Of a DNA stretch of 64,000 nt, positions 26,978 through 35,337 are shown piece by piece. Both the position numbers and the translations under genes were made by a program. The stretch is taken from positions 62,001 through 126,000 of the forward strand of contig NZ_JAAALA010000010.1 of the NCBI RefSeq assembly GCF_009905535.1, given 5' to 3'. Each line of letters opens with the position of its first letter. The first letter of the stretch is position 1. The notes under the pieces were generated by a model. It searched no databases and was not told where the DNA came from. It saw only the letters and a list, made by a program, of their open reading frames with translations. Origin of the DNA: Caulobacter sp. SLTY. GTDB lineage: Bacteria; Pseudomonadota; Alphaproteobacteria; Caulobacterales; Caulobacteraceae.

Positions 26978-28450
26978 ATGTTCACGCGTATTCTGGCCGC
27001 CTTGGCGGCGACCGTCGTCCTGGCGGCCATGGCCGGTCCGGCGGAGGCGCGGTGGATCCGCGCCGAAAGCCCCCGCTTCATCGTCTACAGCGACGGGGAT
27101 GATCAGGTCCTGCGCACCTATGTTGCGGATCTGGAGATTTTCGACGACCTGCTGCGCTTCCGGCACGGGATGCCCACCGGCGGTCTGCCGCCGCGCAAGC
27201 TGGAACTCTACCTCGTCGCCAATTCCAACAGCCTGCGGCGCGTGGCGCCGGGGATGGGCGATGGCATCGGCGGCTTCTATTCGGCCAGTCTCGGCGACAT
27301 CTTCGCGGTCGCCATCCGCACCCGAGGCGACAACAATGTCATCCAGCACGAGTATGTGCACCACTTCATGCTGCAGTACTTCCCGACCGCCTACCCGGCC
27401 TGGCTGGTGGAGGGCTACGCCGAATATTTCGACACCGCAAAGGTCGGCAAGAGCCAGGTGGAGGTCGGCAAGTGGAGTGAAGGGCGGGTGCTGGAGCTGC
27501 AGTACCTCGGCTGGGCCTCATGGGACGACGTGCTGGCCAAGAGCTTCTGGGAACTGCCGGCCCAGCAGCAGCAGACCTTCTATGGCCAGTCCTGGGTCCT
27601 GACCCACTATATGATGAGCGATCCCGGCCGCTATCAGAAGCTGCTGGCCTACATGAAGACGGTGGCGGCCGGAGGTCATCCCGCGAAGACCATGTATGAG
27701 GTGCTGGGCACCGACGCCGAGCGGCTGGAACGCACCCTGCGCGACTATCTGAAGGGCGGGCTGAAATACACCCAGTACACCCGCAGCGGCTTCGCCGATC
27801 CGAAGATCGAGATCACCACACTGCCGCCCTCCGCCGACGACCTGCTGCTGGAGGCCCAGCAGCTGAAGAGCGGTGGGATTCCTGAAAAGGAAACCGACAA
27901 GCTCCTGGCCATGATCCGCGAGCGGGCGGCGAAGTATCCGGGCGATCGGCTGGCGACCCTGACCCTGGCGCGGGCCGAGTTCCGGCTGGGCGACTGGAGC
28001 AAGGGCAAGACGCTGCTCGACGGCTGGCTGACGGCCAATCCCAAGGACGGAGCAGCGCTACAGCTGATGGGCACGGCGATGGTCGACAAGGCCTACAAGG
28101 ACGACCTGGAGGGCGAAGCGCTGCGCGCCAGCTTCCTGGACGCCCGCAAGTTCCTGGCCCGCTCGCACGCCGCCGAGCCGGACAACTTCCGGACCCTGTT
28201 CTATTTCACCCAGACCCAGCAGTTCGAGCGGGACTATCCCAACGACAACACCATGGATGTGATCGACATCTGCTTCAACCTGGCGCCCCAGGTCGACGAC
28301 GTTCGGCTGCTCTATGGCCGTGCGCTGATGCGCAACAGGCGGTGGGCGGAGGCCGAGATCGTGCTGGGCCCGGTGGCCAATGACCCGCACGGCGGCGGCG
28401 CGGCCGGGGTGGCGCAGGGCCTGTTGCGGCAGATCAAGGCGAACCGCTAG
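26978..28450 (+). CDS. secreted HExxH metallopeptidase-like protein with TPR tail
   Basis: The 490-residue protein has a signal peptide (FTRILAALAATVVLAAMAGPAEA). Residues about 125-160 hold QHEYVHHFML, a gluzincin zinc motif, followed by AWLVEGYAEYF, whose glutamate would be the third ligand. After about 290 the chain turns into TPR-like repeats (LATLTLARAEFRLGDWSKGKTLLD, LYGRALMRNRRWAEAEIVL). Such DUF1570-like proteins are thought to be periplasmic peptidases or scaffolds; activity is not shown for this group. A stable hairpin overlaps the stop codon. Confidence 0.85.
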   Translation: MFTRILAALAATVVLAAMAGPAEARWIRAESPRFIVYSDGDDQVLRTYVADLEIFDDLLRFRHGMPTGGLPPRKLELYLVANSNSLRRVAPGMGDGIGGFYSASLGDIFAVAIRTRGDNNVIQHEYVHHFMLQYFPTAYPAWLVEGYAEYFDTAKVGKSQVEVGKWSEGRVLELQYLGWASWDDVLAKSFWELPAQQQQTFYGQSWVLTHYMMSDPGRYQKLLAYMKTVAAGGHPAKTMYEVLGTDAERLERTLRDYLKGGLKYTQYTRSGFADPKIEITTLPPSADDLLLEAQQLKSGGIPEKETDKLLAMIRERAAKYPGDRLATLTLARAEFRLGDWSKGKTLLDGWLTANPKDGAALQLMGTAMVDKAYKDDLEGEALRASFLDARKFLARSHAAEPDNFRTLFYFTQTQQFERDYPNDNTMDVIDICFNLAPQVDDVRLLYGRALMRNRRWAEAEIVLGPVANDPHGGGAAGVAQGLLRQIKANR

Positions 28451-28487
28451 GGGACAGGTTGCGCGCATCAGCGCACGACCTGTCCCC
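28450..28487 (+). terminator. strong hairpin after the peptidase-like gene
   Basis: GGGGACAGGT and ACCTGTCCCC pair perfectly, continued after a two-base bulge by TGCGC/GCGCA around the loop GCATCA. It begins at the last base of the TAG stop. No T run follows, so it may be a transcript-stabilising or REP-like hairpin, or a leader structure of prfC whose ATG is 39 bp further on. Confidence 0.6.
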
Positions 28488-28525
28488 AGGTGACATTCGC
28501 GCTGCGTCCCGCTACTTCCCCGCCC

Positions 28526-30115
28526 ATGTCCATGACCCCCGCCGCCGAGGCCGCGCGCCGGCGCACCTTCGCCATCATCAGCCATCCTGACGCCGGCAAG
28601 ACCACCCTGACCGAGAACCTGCTGCTGGCTGGGGGGGCGATCCGGGCGGCCGGGGCCGTGCGGGCGCGGGGCGAGAACCGACGGACGCGGTCGGACTGGA
28701 TGAAGATCGAGCGCGAGCGCGGCATCTCGGTGTCGGCCAGCGTGATGACCTTCGACCACGACGGGCTCATGTTCAATCTGCTCGACACCCCGGGCCACGA
28801 AGACTTTTCGGAAGACACCTACCGCACTCTCACCGCCGCCGACGCCGCCGTCATGGTGCTGGACGCCGCCAAGGGGATCGAGCCCCAGACGCTGAAGCTG
28901 TTCGAGGTCTGCCGCCTGCGGGACATCCCGATCGTCACCTTCATCAACAAGATGGACCGCGAGGCGCTGGACCCAATCGAGCTGCTCGACGAGATCGCCA
29001 CCAAGCTGCAGCTCGACCCCGCGCCCCTCTACTGGCCGGCCGGCTCGGGCAACCGGTTCAAGGGGATGATCGACCTGCGGGCCGAGACCTTCATCCCCTA
29101 CAACCGCAACCGTGAGGAGGGGCACGACGCCCCCGTGCCGATGGGTGGCAACGCGGTCATCTCCTACCTCGACCCCGAGGAGCGGGAAGAGGCGGAGGAG
29201 GGGGCCATGCTCGTGCAGGAGGCCTCCAAGCCGTTCGATCACCAGGCCTTCCTGGAAGGCCATATGACGCCGGTGATCTTCGGCTCGGCCCTGCGCCATT
29301 TCGGGGTCGATCAGCTGTTGGCCACCCTGGGCGCCTTCGCCCCGCCGCCCAAGGCGGTGAAGGCCGAGAGGGCCGGTCAGGAGATGGCGGTCGATCCGGG
29401 CGATGCCGAGGTGTCCGGTTTCGTCTTCAAGGTCCAGGCCAACATGGACCCCAACCACCGCGACCGCATCGCCTTCTTCCGCCTGACCAGCGGCAAGTTC
29501 CAGCGCGGCATGAAGCTGAAGAGCCAGGGCACTGGCAAGCAGATGAGCGTCAACGCGCCCATCATGTTCTTCGCCTCTGATCGCGAGCTGGCCGAGGAAG
29601 CCTTCGCCGGCGACGTCATTGGCATTCCCAACCACGGTGTCCTGCGCGTGGGCGACAGCCTGTCGGAGACCGGCTCTCTGCGTTTTGCCGGCTTGCCCAA
29701 CTTCGCCCCCGAGATTCTGCGCCGGGTGCGGGTCAAGGATCCGTTGAAGGCCAAGCACCTGAAGAAGGCGCTGGAGGGCCTGGCCGAGGAGGGGGTGACC
29801 CAGCTGTTCCGACCGGAGCTTGGCTCGGACTTCATCGTCGGCGCGGTGGGCCAGCTGCAGTTCGAAGTGATGGCCGATCGGCTGAACAACGAGTACCAGC
29901 TGGACGTGATCTTCGAGGCCTCGCCCTATGCCGAGGCCCGCTGGCTGGGCGGGACGGCGGCCGACATCGAGGACTTCGGCTCCAAGCACCGCACGGCCAT
30001 GGCCACCGACATCGACGATTCGCCCGTGTTCCTGGGCAAGTCGGCCTGGGAAATCTCCTACGTCGCCGAACGTTACCCGAAGGTGGCGTTCCAGCGCACG
30101 CGGGAGCGGGGCTGA
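28526..30115 (+). CDS. prfC: peptide chain release factor 3 (RF3)
   Basis: The 529-residue GTPase has the classical motifs: ISHPDAGKTTLTE (P-loop), ERGISVSAS (switch I), DTPGHEDFSEDT (switch II) and NKMDREALD (base specificity). The KIERERGISVSASVMTF region and the C-terminal LGGTAADIEDFGS are RF3-specific. It releases RF1/RF2 from the ribosome after peptide release. No good Shine-Dalgarno sequence precedes the ATG at 28526; the hairpin upstream may matter for expression. Confidence 0.96.
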   Translation: MSMTPAAEAARRRTFAIISHPDAGKTTLTENLLLAGGAIRAAGAVRARGENRRTRSDWMKIERERGISVSASVMTFDHDGLMFNLLDTPGHEDFSEDTYRTLTAADAAVMVLDAAKGIEPQTLKLFEVCRLRDIPIVTFINKMDREALDPIELLDEIATKLQLDPAPLYWPAGSGNRFKGMIDLRAETFIPYNRNREEGHDAPVPMGGNAVISYLDPEEREEAEEGAMLVQEASKPFDHQAFLEGHMTPVIFGSALRHFGVDQLLATLGAFAPPPKAVKAERAGQEMAVDPGDAEVSGFVFKVQANMDPNHRDRIAFFRLTSGKFQRGMKLKSQGTGKQMSVNAPIMFFASDRELAEEAFAGDVIGIPNHGVLRVGDSLSETGSLRFAGLPNFAPEILRRVRVKDPLKAKHLKKALEGLAEEGVTQLFRPELGSDFIVGAVGQLQFEVMADRLNNEYQLDVIFEASPYAEARWLGGTAADIEDFGSKHRTAMATDIDDSPVFLGKSAWEISYVAERYPKVAFQRTRERG

Positions 30116-30118
30116 CCC

Positions 30119-30400
30119 CTATTTCCCGAGCAGTTTTCCGAGCCGGTTGTATTCCTTCTGGGTGATGCAGCGCGGCGCGGCCCAGGCGGTCCCGTCCGTA
30201 CGGCTGTCGACCACCTCGCGGGCGGAGACGAAGATCACCTCGCCATGCTCGCGCTTGAAGGCGCGGCGCGAGGCTTCGTCCTTGGCGCAGATATAGAGTT
30301 CGCGGCCGGCGCGGGGCGCCAGGGCTTCCTGAGCCTTGGCCGTCACCGGCGCGGCTTCGGCGGCCGACAGCGCCATGGCCATCATCGAAATCAGGATCAT
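30119..30400 (-). CDS. small secreted hypothetical protein, 93 aa
   Basis: The ATG at 30400 follows GAGGAGG by eight bases. A short signal-like stretch (ILISMMAMALSAAEAAP) precedes a basic domain with two cysteines (LYICAKDEASRR and APRCITQKEYNRL), which could form a disulfide. The end lies 3 bp from the RF3 stop on the opposite strand. Family unknown. Confidence 0.65.
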   Translation of the reverse strand: MILISMMAMALSAAEAAPVTAKAQEALAPRAGRELYICAKDEASRRAFKREHGEVIFVSAREVVDSRTDGTAWAAPRCITQKEYNRLGKLLGK

Positions 30401-30579
30401 CTCCCAGCCCTCCTCAAAGCCACGGTTGCTTCCGGGCTCGAGGCACAGCGTACGCGCGATTCCGCCAATGTGAAGGTTTTTTGTCAGCCTGTGTATAACT
30501 CTGGCGTGGGCTGTATGTCGGCGGTCCGCTTGACGGCTCGCGGGGCCTCGCCGTTCAATACGGCCGGGGAGGGCTTGGC

Positions 30580-30927
30580 ATGATTATGATCGCCATGGGC
30601 CTGTTGCTTGCCGTCTCGGAAGGGCCGCCGCCCTATCCGCAGTCGCTTAATTGCGCCGGGCTGACCATGGCCTGGTCCCAGCTGGAGGACACGGCCAAGT
30701 CAGAGGGCGCCGTCCAGGCGCGCGAGGACGCCGAGTTCTGGGCCTTCGCCCTGATGGATGCGGCCCGGCGGGACGGGAAGTCGCCGCGCGGCGCAGAAGC
30801 CGACTATGACCGCGTGACCCAGGAGGCCGGCAAACGGTTCGACCAGCGCGACGCCAACGCCTCGCGGGAACTGCTCGATTGCCAGTTAATGATCCCGACC
30901 CGCAAGTCGGAAGCCGCGATAAGCTAG
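30580..30927 (+). CDS. hypothetical secreted protein, 115 aa
   Basis: The start at 30580 follows GGGGAGGG. The product has a short hydrophobic leader (IMIAMGLLLAVSEG) and a mainly helical body with two cysteines (SLNCAGL and LLDCQLM), a pattern seen in small periplasmic proteins. No family recognised. Its end overlaps the convergent next gene by 4 bp. Confidence 0.6.
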   Translation: MIMIAMGLLLAVSEGPPPYPQSLNCAGLTMAWSQLEDTAKSEGAVQAREDAEFWAFALMDAARRDGKSPRGAEADYDRVTQEAGKRFDQRDANASRELLDCQLMIPTRKSEAAIS

Positions 30928-31229
30928 GCGCCGACCGCCGTCTCGCTCAGGGCCCAGCGGTGCGACCCGGGGCCGAACGGCAGGCGGAAAGGACGGGGGT
31001 CGCTCGCCCCCGTCCCAAGATGGCGTTCGAAGGCGGCCACGATCGCTGCGGTCAGGGTCTCGCCGACGGGCCGCCCTGCGCGGCGATGGGCGGCCTCGAT
31101 GAATTCGATGACCTGCTTGCGGTGGCAGACGCCCCGGAAATAGCGCAACGCCTCGACGATCTCGGCGGTCAGCGGCTCCAGCACGGTGACCACGGCCTCT
31201 TCTTCCGGCCGCACCAGCTTCAACGCCAT
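30924..31229 (-). CDS. hypothetical protein, 101 aa
   Basis: The product is a soluble, mainly helical protein (EEEAVVTVLEPLTAEIVEALRYF, CHRKQVIEFIEAAHRRAG) with a Pro/Gly-rich end. No motif points to a function. It is divergent from the ABC-F gene across 139 bp. Confidence 0.6.
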   Translation of the reverse strand: MALKLVRPEEEAVVTVLEPLTAEIVEALRYFRGVCHRKQVIEFIEAAHRRAGRPVGETLTAAIVAAFERHLGTGASDPRPFRLPFGPGSHRWALSETAVGA

Positions 31230-31368
31230 GGCAGGTCCCGTCCCTTGGCCCGACTGTGGTTAAAGACCCTATCGCGCGGACGCGCTCGCCCGACAACCGA
31301 AAACCGAATCACCTGGACGCAAAGTTCGCCTCGACGCCGGGCCTGCCTGCGGCTAACTCAGCGCGCCC

Positions 31369-33156
31369 ATGCGTCCGCCCGTTCTTGCCCTGAAAGATGT
31401 CCGTCTGATCGACGGCGCCACGACCCTGTTCGATGGGGTTGACTTGGCGCTTGAGCCGGGGGTGAAGGCCTGTCTGGTCGGGCGCAACGGGGCGGGCAAG
31501 TCGACCCTGATGCGGCTGTTGATCGGCGCCATCCAGGCCGACGCCGGCGAGCGGGTGGTCACGCCCGGCGCGCGGATCAGCGTGGTGCCGCAGGAGCCGG
31601 TGATCGCCGGTGATACCCTGGTCGACTACGCCACCGCCGGCGGCGCCGCGCCGCACGAGGCCGAGGCGGCGCTGGAGGCCCTGGGCCTCGATCCCGCCAA
31701 GGCCGCCACCGGACTGTCGGGCGGCGAGATCCGCCGCGCCGCCCTGGCTCGGGCGTTCGCCGAGCAGCCCGACGTCCTGATGCTGGACGAGCCGACCAAC
31801 CATCTGGACATCCTGGCCATCGAGACCCTCGAAGGCCTGCTGAAGAGCTATCGCGGCGCCGCCCTGATCGTCAGCCACGACCGCGCCTTCCTGGAGCGCA
31901 CGACCAGCCGCTGCTTCTGGCTGGAGACCCGTCGGGTGCGCCGGCTCGACAGGGGCTTCGCCGCCTTCGACGACTGGGCCGACAAACAGCTGGAAGCCGA
32001 TGCCGACGAGTTCCGCCGGCTGGAGGTGGCCCTGGTCAAGGAGGAGCACTGGCTGCAGCGGGGGGTGACCGGCCGCCGGGCGCGCAACGAGGGGCGCCGC
32101 CGCCGGCTGATGGACATGCGGGCCCAGAAGTCGAGCTTCCTGCGCGAGCAGCGCGGCAGCCTGAACATGGAGATCGCCGCCGGTTCGGCCTCGGGCAAGC
32201 GGGTGGCGGAGGCCAAGGGGCTGTCCAAGGCGTTCGGCGACAAGGTTCTGGTCAAGGGTTTCTCGACCCGCATCCAGCGCGGCGACCGGATCGCCATCGT
32301 CGGGCCGAACGGGGCAGGCAAGACCACCCTGGTCAAGCTGCTGCTCGGCGAGATTGAGCCTGACGCCGGCACGGTGACCCTCGGGACCAACCTGCAGATC
32401 GCCTACATCGACCAGGCCCGTGGCCAGTTGAAGAACGGCGAGACCCTCTGGGAGGCGCTGACGCCGGGCGGCGGCGACCAGGTGATGGTCGGCGGGACGC
32501 CCAAGCACGTCGCCGGCTACGCCAAGGACTTCCTGTTCCGCGACGCTCAGCTGCGCCAGCCGGTCTCGACCCTGTCGGGCGGGGAGCGGGCACGGCTGCT
32601 GCTGGCGCGGGCGCTGGCGACGCCGGCCAACCTGCTGGTGCTAGATGAGCCGACCAACGACCTGGACATGGAGACGCTCGACCTCCTCGAAGACCTGCTG
32701 GCCGGGTTCGAGGGGACGCTGATCCTGGTCAGCCACGACCGCGACTTCATTGATCGGCTGGCCGGCTCGACCATCGGGCTGAACGGCCGGGGCGAGGTGG
32801 TCGAGACGCCCGGCGGCTGGGCCGTCTTCATCGGCCAGAACCCAGGCTTCTTCGGCGCGCCGGCCTCCAGCACGCCCTCCGCCGCGAAGGCCGCCCCGCC
32901 GCCGCCGGCCAAGAAGGCGACCAAGCTGACCTACAAGGACCAGCGGCGGCTGGAGGAGCTGGATGGCCTCCTCGCCAGTCTGCCGGCAGAGATCGCCAGG
33001 CTTGAGGCGGTGCTGGCTGACGCCGGCCTATACGCGCGGGACCCGACCACTTTCGATCGCACCATGAAGGCCATGGACGCGGCCCGGGCAAAACTCGCCG
33101 GGGCCGAAGACGAGTGGCTGATGCTGGAAGAGAAGCGAGAGAGTCTGTCCAGCTGA
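31369..33156 (+). CDS. uup: ABC-F family ATPase, Uup type
   Basis: The 595-residue protein has two ABC cassettes in tandem and no membrane segments. Cassette 1 shows GRNGAGKSTLMR, LSGGEIRRAALARAF and LMLDEPTNHLDI; cassette 2 shows GPNGAGKTTLVK, LSGGERARLLLARAL and LVLDEPTNDLDM. The inter-cassette region (about 210-260) is arginine rich (RRARNEGRRRRLMDMR), and the C-terminal coiled coil (about 515-595) is that of Uup. Uup-type proteins act on ribosomes or branched DNA intermediates. It is followed by a 460-bp non-coding region. Confidence 0.93.
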   Translation: MRPPVLALKDVRLIDGATTLFDGVDLALEPGVKACLVGRNGAGKSTLMRLLIGAIQADAGERVVTPGARISVVPQEPVIAGDTLVDYATAGGAAPHEAEAALEALGLDPAKAATGLSGGEIRRAALARAFAEQPDVLMLDEPTNHLDILAIETLEGLLKSYRGAALIVSHDRAFLERTTSRCFWLETRRVRRLDRGFAAFDDWADKQLEADADEFRRLEVALVKEEHWLQRGVTGRRARNEGRRRRLMDMRAQKSSFLREQRGSLNMEIAAGSASGKRVAEAKGLSKAFGDKVLVKGFSTRIQRGDRIAIVGPNGAGKTTLVKLLLGEIEPDAGTVTLGTNLQIAYIDQARGQLKNGETLWEALTPGGGDQVMVGGTPKHVAGYAKDFLFRDAQLRQPVSTLSGGERARLLLARALATPANLLVLDEPTNDLDMETLDLLEDLLAGFEGTLILVSHDRDFIDRLAGSTIGLNGRGEVVETPGGWAVFIGQNPGFFGAPASSTPSAAKAAPPPPAKKATKLTYKDQRRLEELDGLLASLPAEIARLEAVLADAGLYARDPTTFDRTMKAMDAARAKLAGAEDEWLMLEEKRESLSS

Positions 33157-33160
33157 AAAC

Positions 33161-33223
33161 GGTGGATAACTTCGATCCATTGCCCGGCAAGGCTTCGCGG
33201 GCGCCGATACGGGCTTATCCACC
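33161..33223. other. facing inverted 9-mers resembling DnaA boxes
   Basis: GGTGGATAA at 33161-33169 and TTATCCACC at 33215-33223 are exact reverse complements, 45 bp apart, just after the uup stop. TTATCCACC differs from the DnaA-box consensus TTATCCACA by one base. They might be DnaA sites or the arms of a long hairpin. No other boxes or AT-rich unwinding region are near, so this is not called an origin. Confidence 0.4.
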
Positions 33224-33289
33224 ACCGACCCACATCTGATCCGACTGCGGCCCACAGCCCGCCCGATCTTGCCCGTTGCGGCCCGGGGG

Positions 33290-33550
33290 GAGTGGGGACA
33301 CACTCCATTTGTCGAGAGGAACCGCGGCGCGGGCGAGACGGGAAACCGGAAGGCCAGGCGAGCGGAACGGCTCCAGACTTTAGGACCGAGGGGAGACCTT
33401 CGGAAACCGGTCAGGGGTCGGTCGGAGCGAAGACCAGGGCAACCTGGACCCCCACGCCGGCCACCACCACTCGGCCATCAGACCCCCTCGGGGATCTGGG
33501 TAAGAGGGTGAGGCCGCCGGGCGACCGGATGCTTCGCCCTCTTTCTCGTT
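33290..33550 (+). ncRNA. candidate structured RNA or 5' leader of the ABC importer operon
   Basis: The stretch 33157-33616 holds no credible gene, yet 33290-33550 is full of short, compatible stems. Seen by eye: GACCG/CGGTC (33384-33388 with 33408-33412), CCAGG-GCAA-CCTGG (33434-33447, GNRA loop), GGGTC/GACCC around it, CCCC-TC-GGGG (33484-33493), and AAGAGGG/CCCTCTT (33502-33508 with 33537-33543) enclosing CCGG-GCGA-CCGG, a second GNRA loop. The last stem, followed by TTCTC, could end a transcript. I could not match it to TPP, cobalamin or FMN riboswitches, RNase P, tmRNA, 6S or SRP RNA. Strand is inferred from the downstream operon. Confidence 0.45.
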
Positions 33551-33616
33551 TGGGCTTCCCCCTTGGCGACCGCCCCCGCGCGACCTACCCTTGTTCCCAG
33601 TTCATGGGAGGGTGGA

Positions 33617-34606
33617 ATGACGTCACGCCGCATGGTCCTGGGCGCCGGTCTGGCCGCGCTCGCCGCCGCCTGTTCGAAGACGCCGGACACCCCGCCCGGC
33701 CGCACTCGAATCCGCTTCGCCACCGACTGGAAGGCGCAGGCCGAACACGGCGGCTTCTATCAGGCCCTGGCCATGGGCGAGTACGCCAAACGGGGACTGG
33801 AGGTCTCGATCCTGCAGGGTGGGCCGGGGGTCAACGTGCCCCAGCTGCTGGCCGCCGGGGCGGTGGAGCTGGGTATGGGCTCCAACGGCTTCATCGCGCT
33901 CAACCTGGTGAAGGAGAAGGTGCCGGTCAAAGCCGTCGCCGCCTTTATGCAGAAGGACCCCCAGGTGCTGCTCGCCCACCCCGACCAGGGCATCAAGTCG
34001 ATCGCCGACATGAAGGGCCGGCCGATCCTGCTGTCCGCGGCGTCGAAGGAGGCCTTCTGGGTCTGGCTGCGAGCCAAGTACGGCTTCACCGACAGCCAGA
34101 TCCGCGCCTACAACTACAGCGCAGCCCCCTTCCTGGCCGACAAGCGGGCCATCCAGCAGGGCTATGTCTCCAGCGAGCCCTACACCATCGAGAAGGAGGC
34201 CGGGATGAAGCCGGCGGTCTTCCTGCTCGCCGACGAGGGCTACCCCGGCTACGCCACGATGGTCCTGGCCCCCGACAAGCTGATCAACCGTAATCCGGAC
34301 GCCGTTCGCGCCTTCATCGAGGCCAGCGCCATCGGGTGGAAGGCCTACCTGACCGGCGACGCGTCGGCCGCGGATGCCCTGATCCTCAAGGACAACCCGG
34401 AAATGACCCCGGAACTGCTGGCCCACGCCCGCAAGGTGATGAACGACTACGGCATTATCGACAGCGGCGACGCGAAAACCCTGGGCATCGGCGCCATGAC
34501 CGACCAGCGCTGGGCCGAGTTCTTCCAGGTGACGGCGGACCAGGGAGTCTATCCGAAGGACATGCCCTACAAGGACGCCTATACCCTGGCGTTCTTGAAG
34601 ACCTGA
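33617..34606 (+). CDS. NMT1/THI5-type substrate-binding lipoprotein of an ABC importer
   Basis: The ATG at 33617 follows GGGAGGGTGGA. The 329-residue product starts MTSRRMVLGAGLAALAAACS, a twin-arginine-like signal ending in a lipobox with Cys20. The body is the NMT1/THI5 fold: IRFATDWKAQAEHGGFYQAL, LEVSILQGGPGVNVPQLLAAG, ELGMGSNGFIALNL. Relatives bind pyrimidine precursors of thiamine, riboflavin or sulfonates; the AEHGGFYQA loop favours the HMP/riboflavin side but this is not decisive. It starts the three-gene operon with overlapping ATPase and permease genes. Confidence 0.9.
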   Translation: MTSRRMVLGAGLAALAAACSKTPDTPPGRTRIRFATDWKAQAEHGGFYQALAMGEYAKRGLEVSILQGGPGVNVPQLLAAGAVELGMGSNGFIALNLVKEKVPVKAVAAFMQKDPQVLLAHPDQGIKSIADMKGRPILLSAASKEAFWVWLRAKYGFTDSQIRAYNYSAAPFLADKRAIQQGYVSSEPYTIEKEAGMKPAVFLLADEGYPGYATMVLAPDKLINRNPDAVRAFIEASAIGWKAYLTGDASAADALILKDNPEMTPELLAHARKVMNDYGIIDSGDAKTLGIGAMTDQRWAEFFQVTADQGVYPKDMPYKDAYTLAFLKT

Positions 34607-35337
34607 TGATCGCGGCCCTCAAGGACGTCGAGGTCCGCTACGGCGAGAGGCCGGTGCTGGGGCCGATTGATTTCGCCCTGGGGGCCGGCGAGATCGTCGC
34701 CCTGGTGGGGCCCTCGGGCTGTGGCAAGTCGACGGCGATGCGGTTGCTGGCCGGGCTGGAGCAGCCGAGCGGTGGCGCCGTGGTCCGCGAGATCGGCAAG
34801 GGCGAGACCTCCCTGGTCTTTCAGGCCCCGACCCTGGCGCCCTGGATGGACGCGGCGGCCAACGTCGCCCTGCCCCTCGAATTGATCGGGACCCCGCGTG
34901 AGGCGGCCCGCCGCCAGGCGGTCGACTGGTTGTCCCGCGTAGGCCTGGCCGGGGCCGAGACCAAACGGCCGGCCCAGCTGTCCGGGGGCATGGCTATGCG
35001 GGTGTCCCTGGCCAGGGCCCTGGCGGCCAGCCCCCGCCTGCTGCTGCTCGATGAGCCGTTCGCGGCGCTGGACGAGATCACCCGCCGGCGCCTGGCCGAT
35101 GATGTCCTCGGCCTGTGGGCCGATCTGGAGCCGACCATCCTGTTCGTCACCCACAACGTCGAGGAGGCCGTCTACATGGCCCGGCGGGTGGTGGTGATGA
35201 GCGCCGGGCCAGGCCGCATCGCCGGCGAGCTGGCCATCGAGGGCCCGCTGCCCCGGCCGGAAGGCTTCCGCGCCACCGCGGGCTTCCGCGAGGCGGCCGA
35301 GACGGTTTCGCGCCTGCTGGCCGGAGGGCGGCCATGA
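34606..35337 (+). CDS. ABC importer ATPase
   Basis: The 243-residue ATPase overlaps the binding-protein stop by one base (TGATG), indicating translational coupling. Walker A GPSGCGKSTAMR, Q-loop LVFQAPTLAPWMDA, signature LSGGMAMRVSLARAL, Walker B LLLLDEPFAALD and the H-loop FVTHNVEEAVYMA are all present, typical of the SsuB/TauB/ThiZ nitrate-sulfonate group. It powers uptake with the permease that follows. Confidence 0.95.
   Translation: MIAALKDVEVRYGERPVLGPIDFALGAGEIVALVGPSGCGKSTAMRLLAGLEQPSGGAVVREIGKGETSLVFQAPTLAPWMDAAANVALPLELIGTPREAARRQAVDWLSRVGLAGAETKRPAQLSGGMAMRVSLARALAASPRLLLLDEPFAALDEITRRRLADDVLGLWADLEPTILFVTHNVEEAVYMARRVVVMSAGPGRIAGELAIEGPLPRPEGFRATAGFREAAETVSRLLAGGRP

Noticed and set aside
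33161..33223. Replication origin
   Set aside because: Only two near-DnaA boxes, no AT-rich region and no origin-linked genes.
33290..33550. TPP riboswitch before the NMT1/THI5-type importer
   Set aside because: GATCTGGGTAA resembles the TPP 3' motif, but the required CTGAGA core and its partner stems are missing.
33292..34293. Frame of 333 codons starting in the non-coding gap
   Set aside because: Low-complexity translation, overlaps the well-supported binding-protein gene in another frame.
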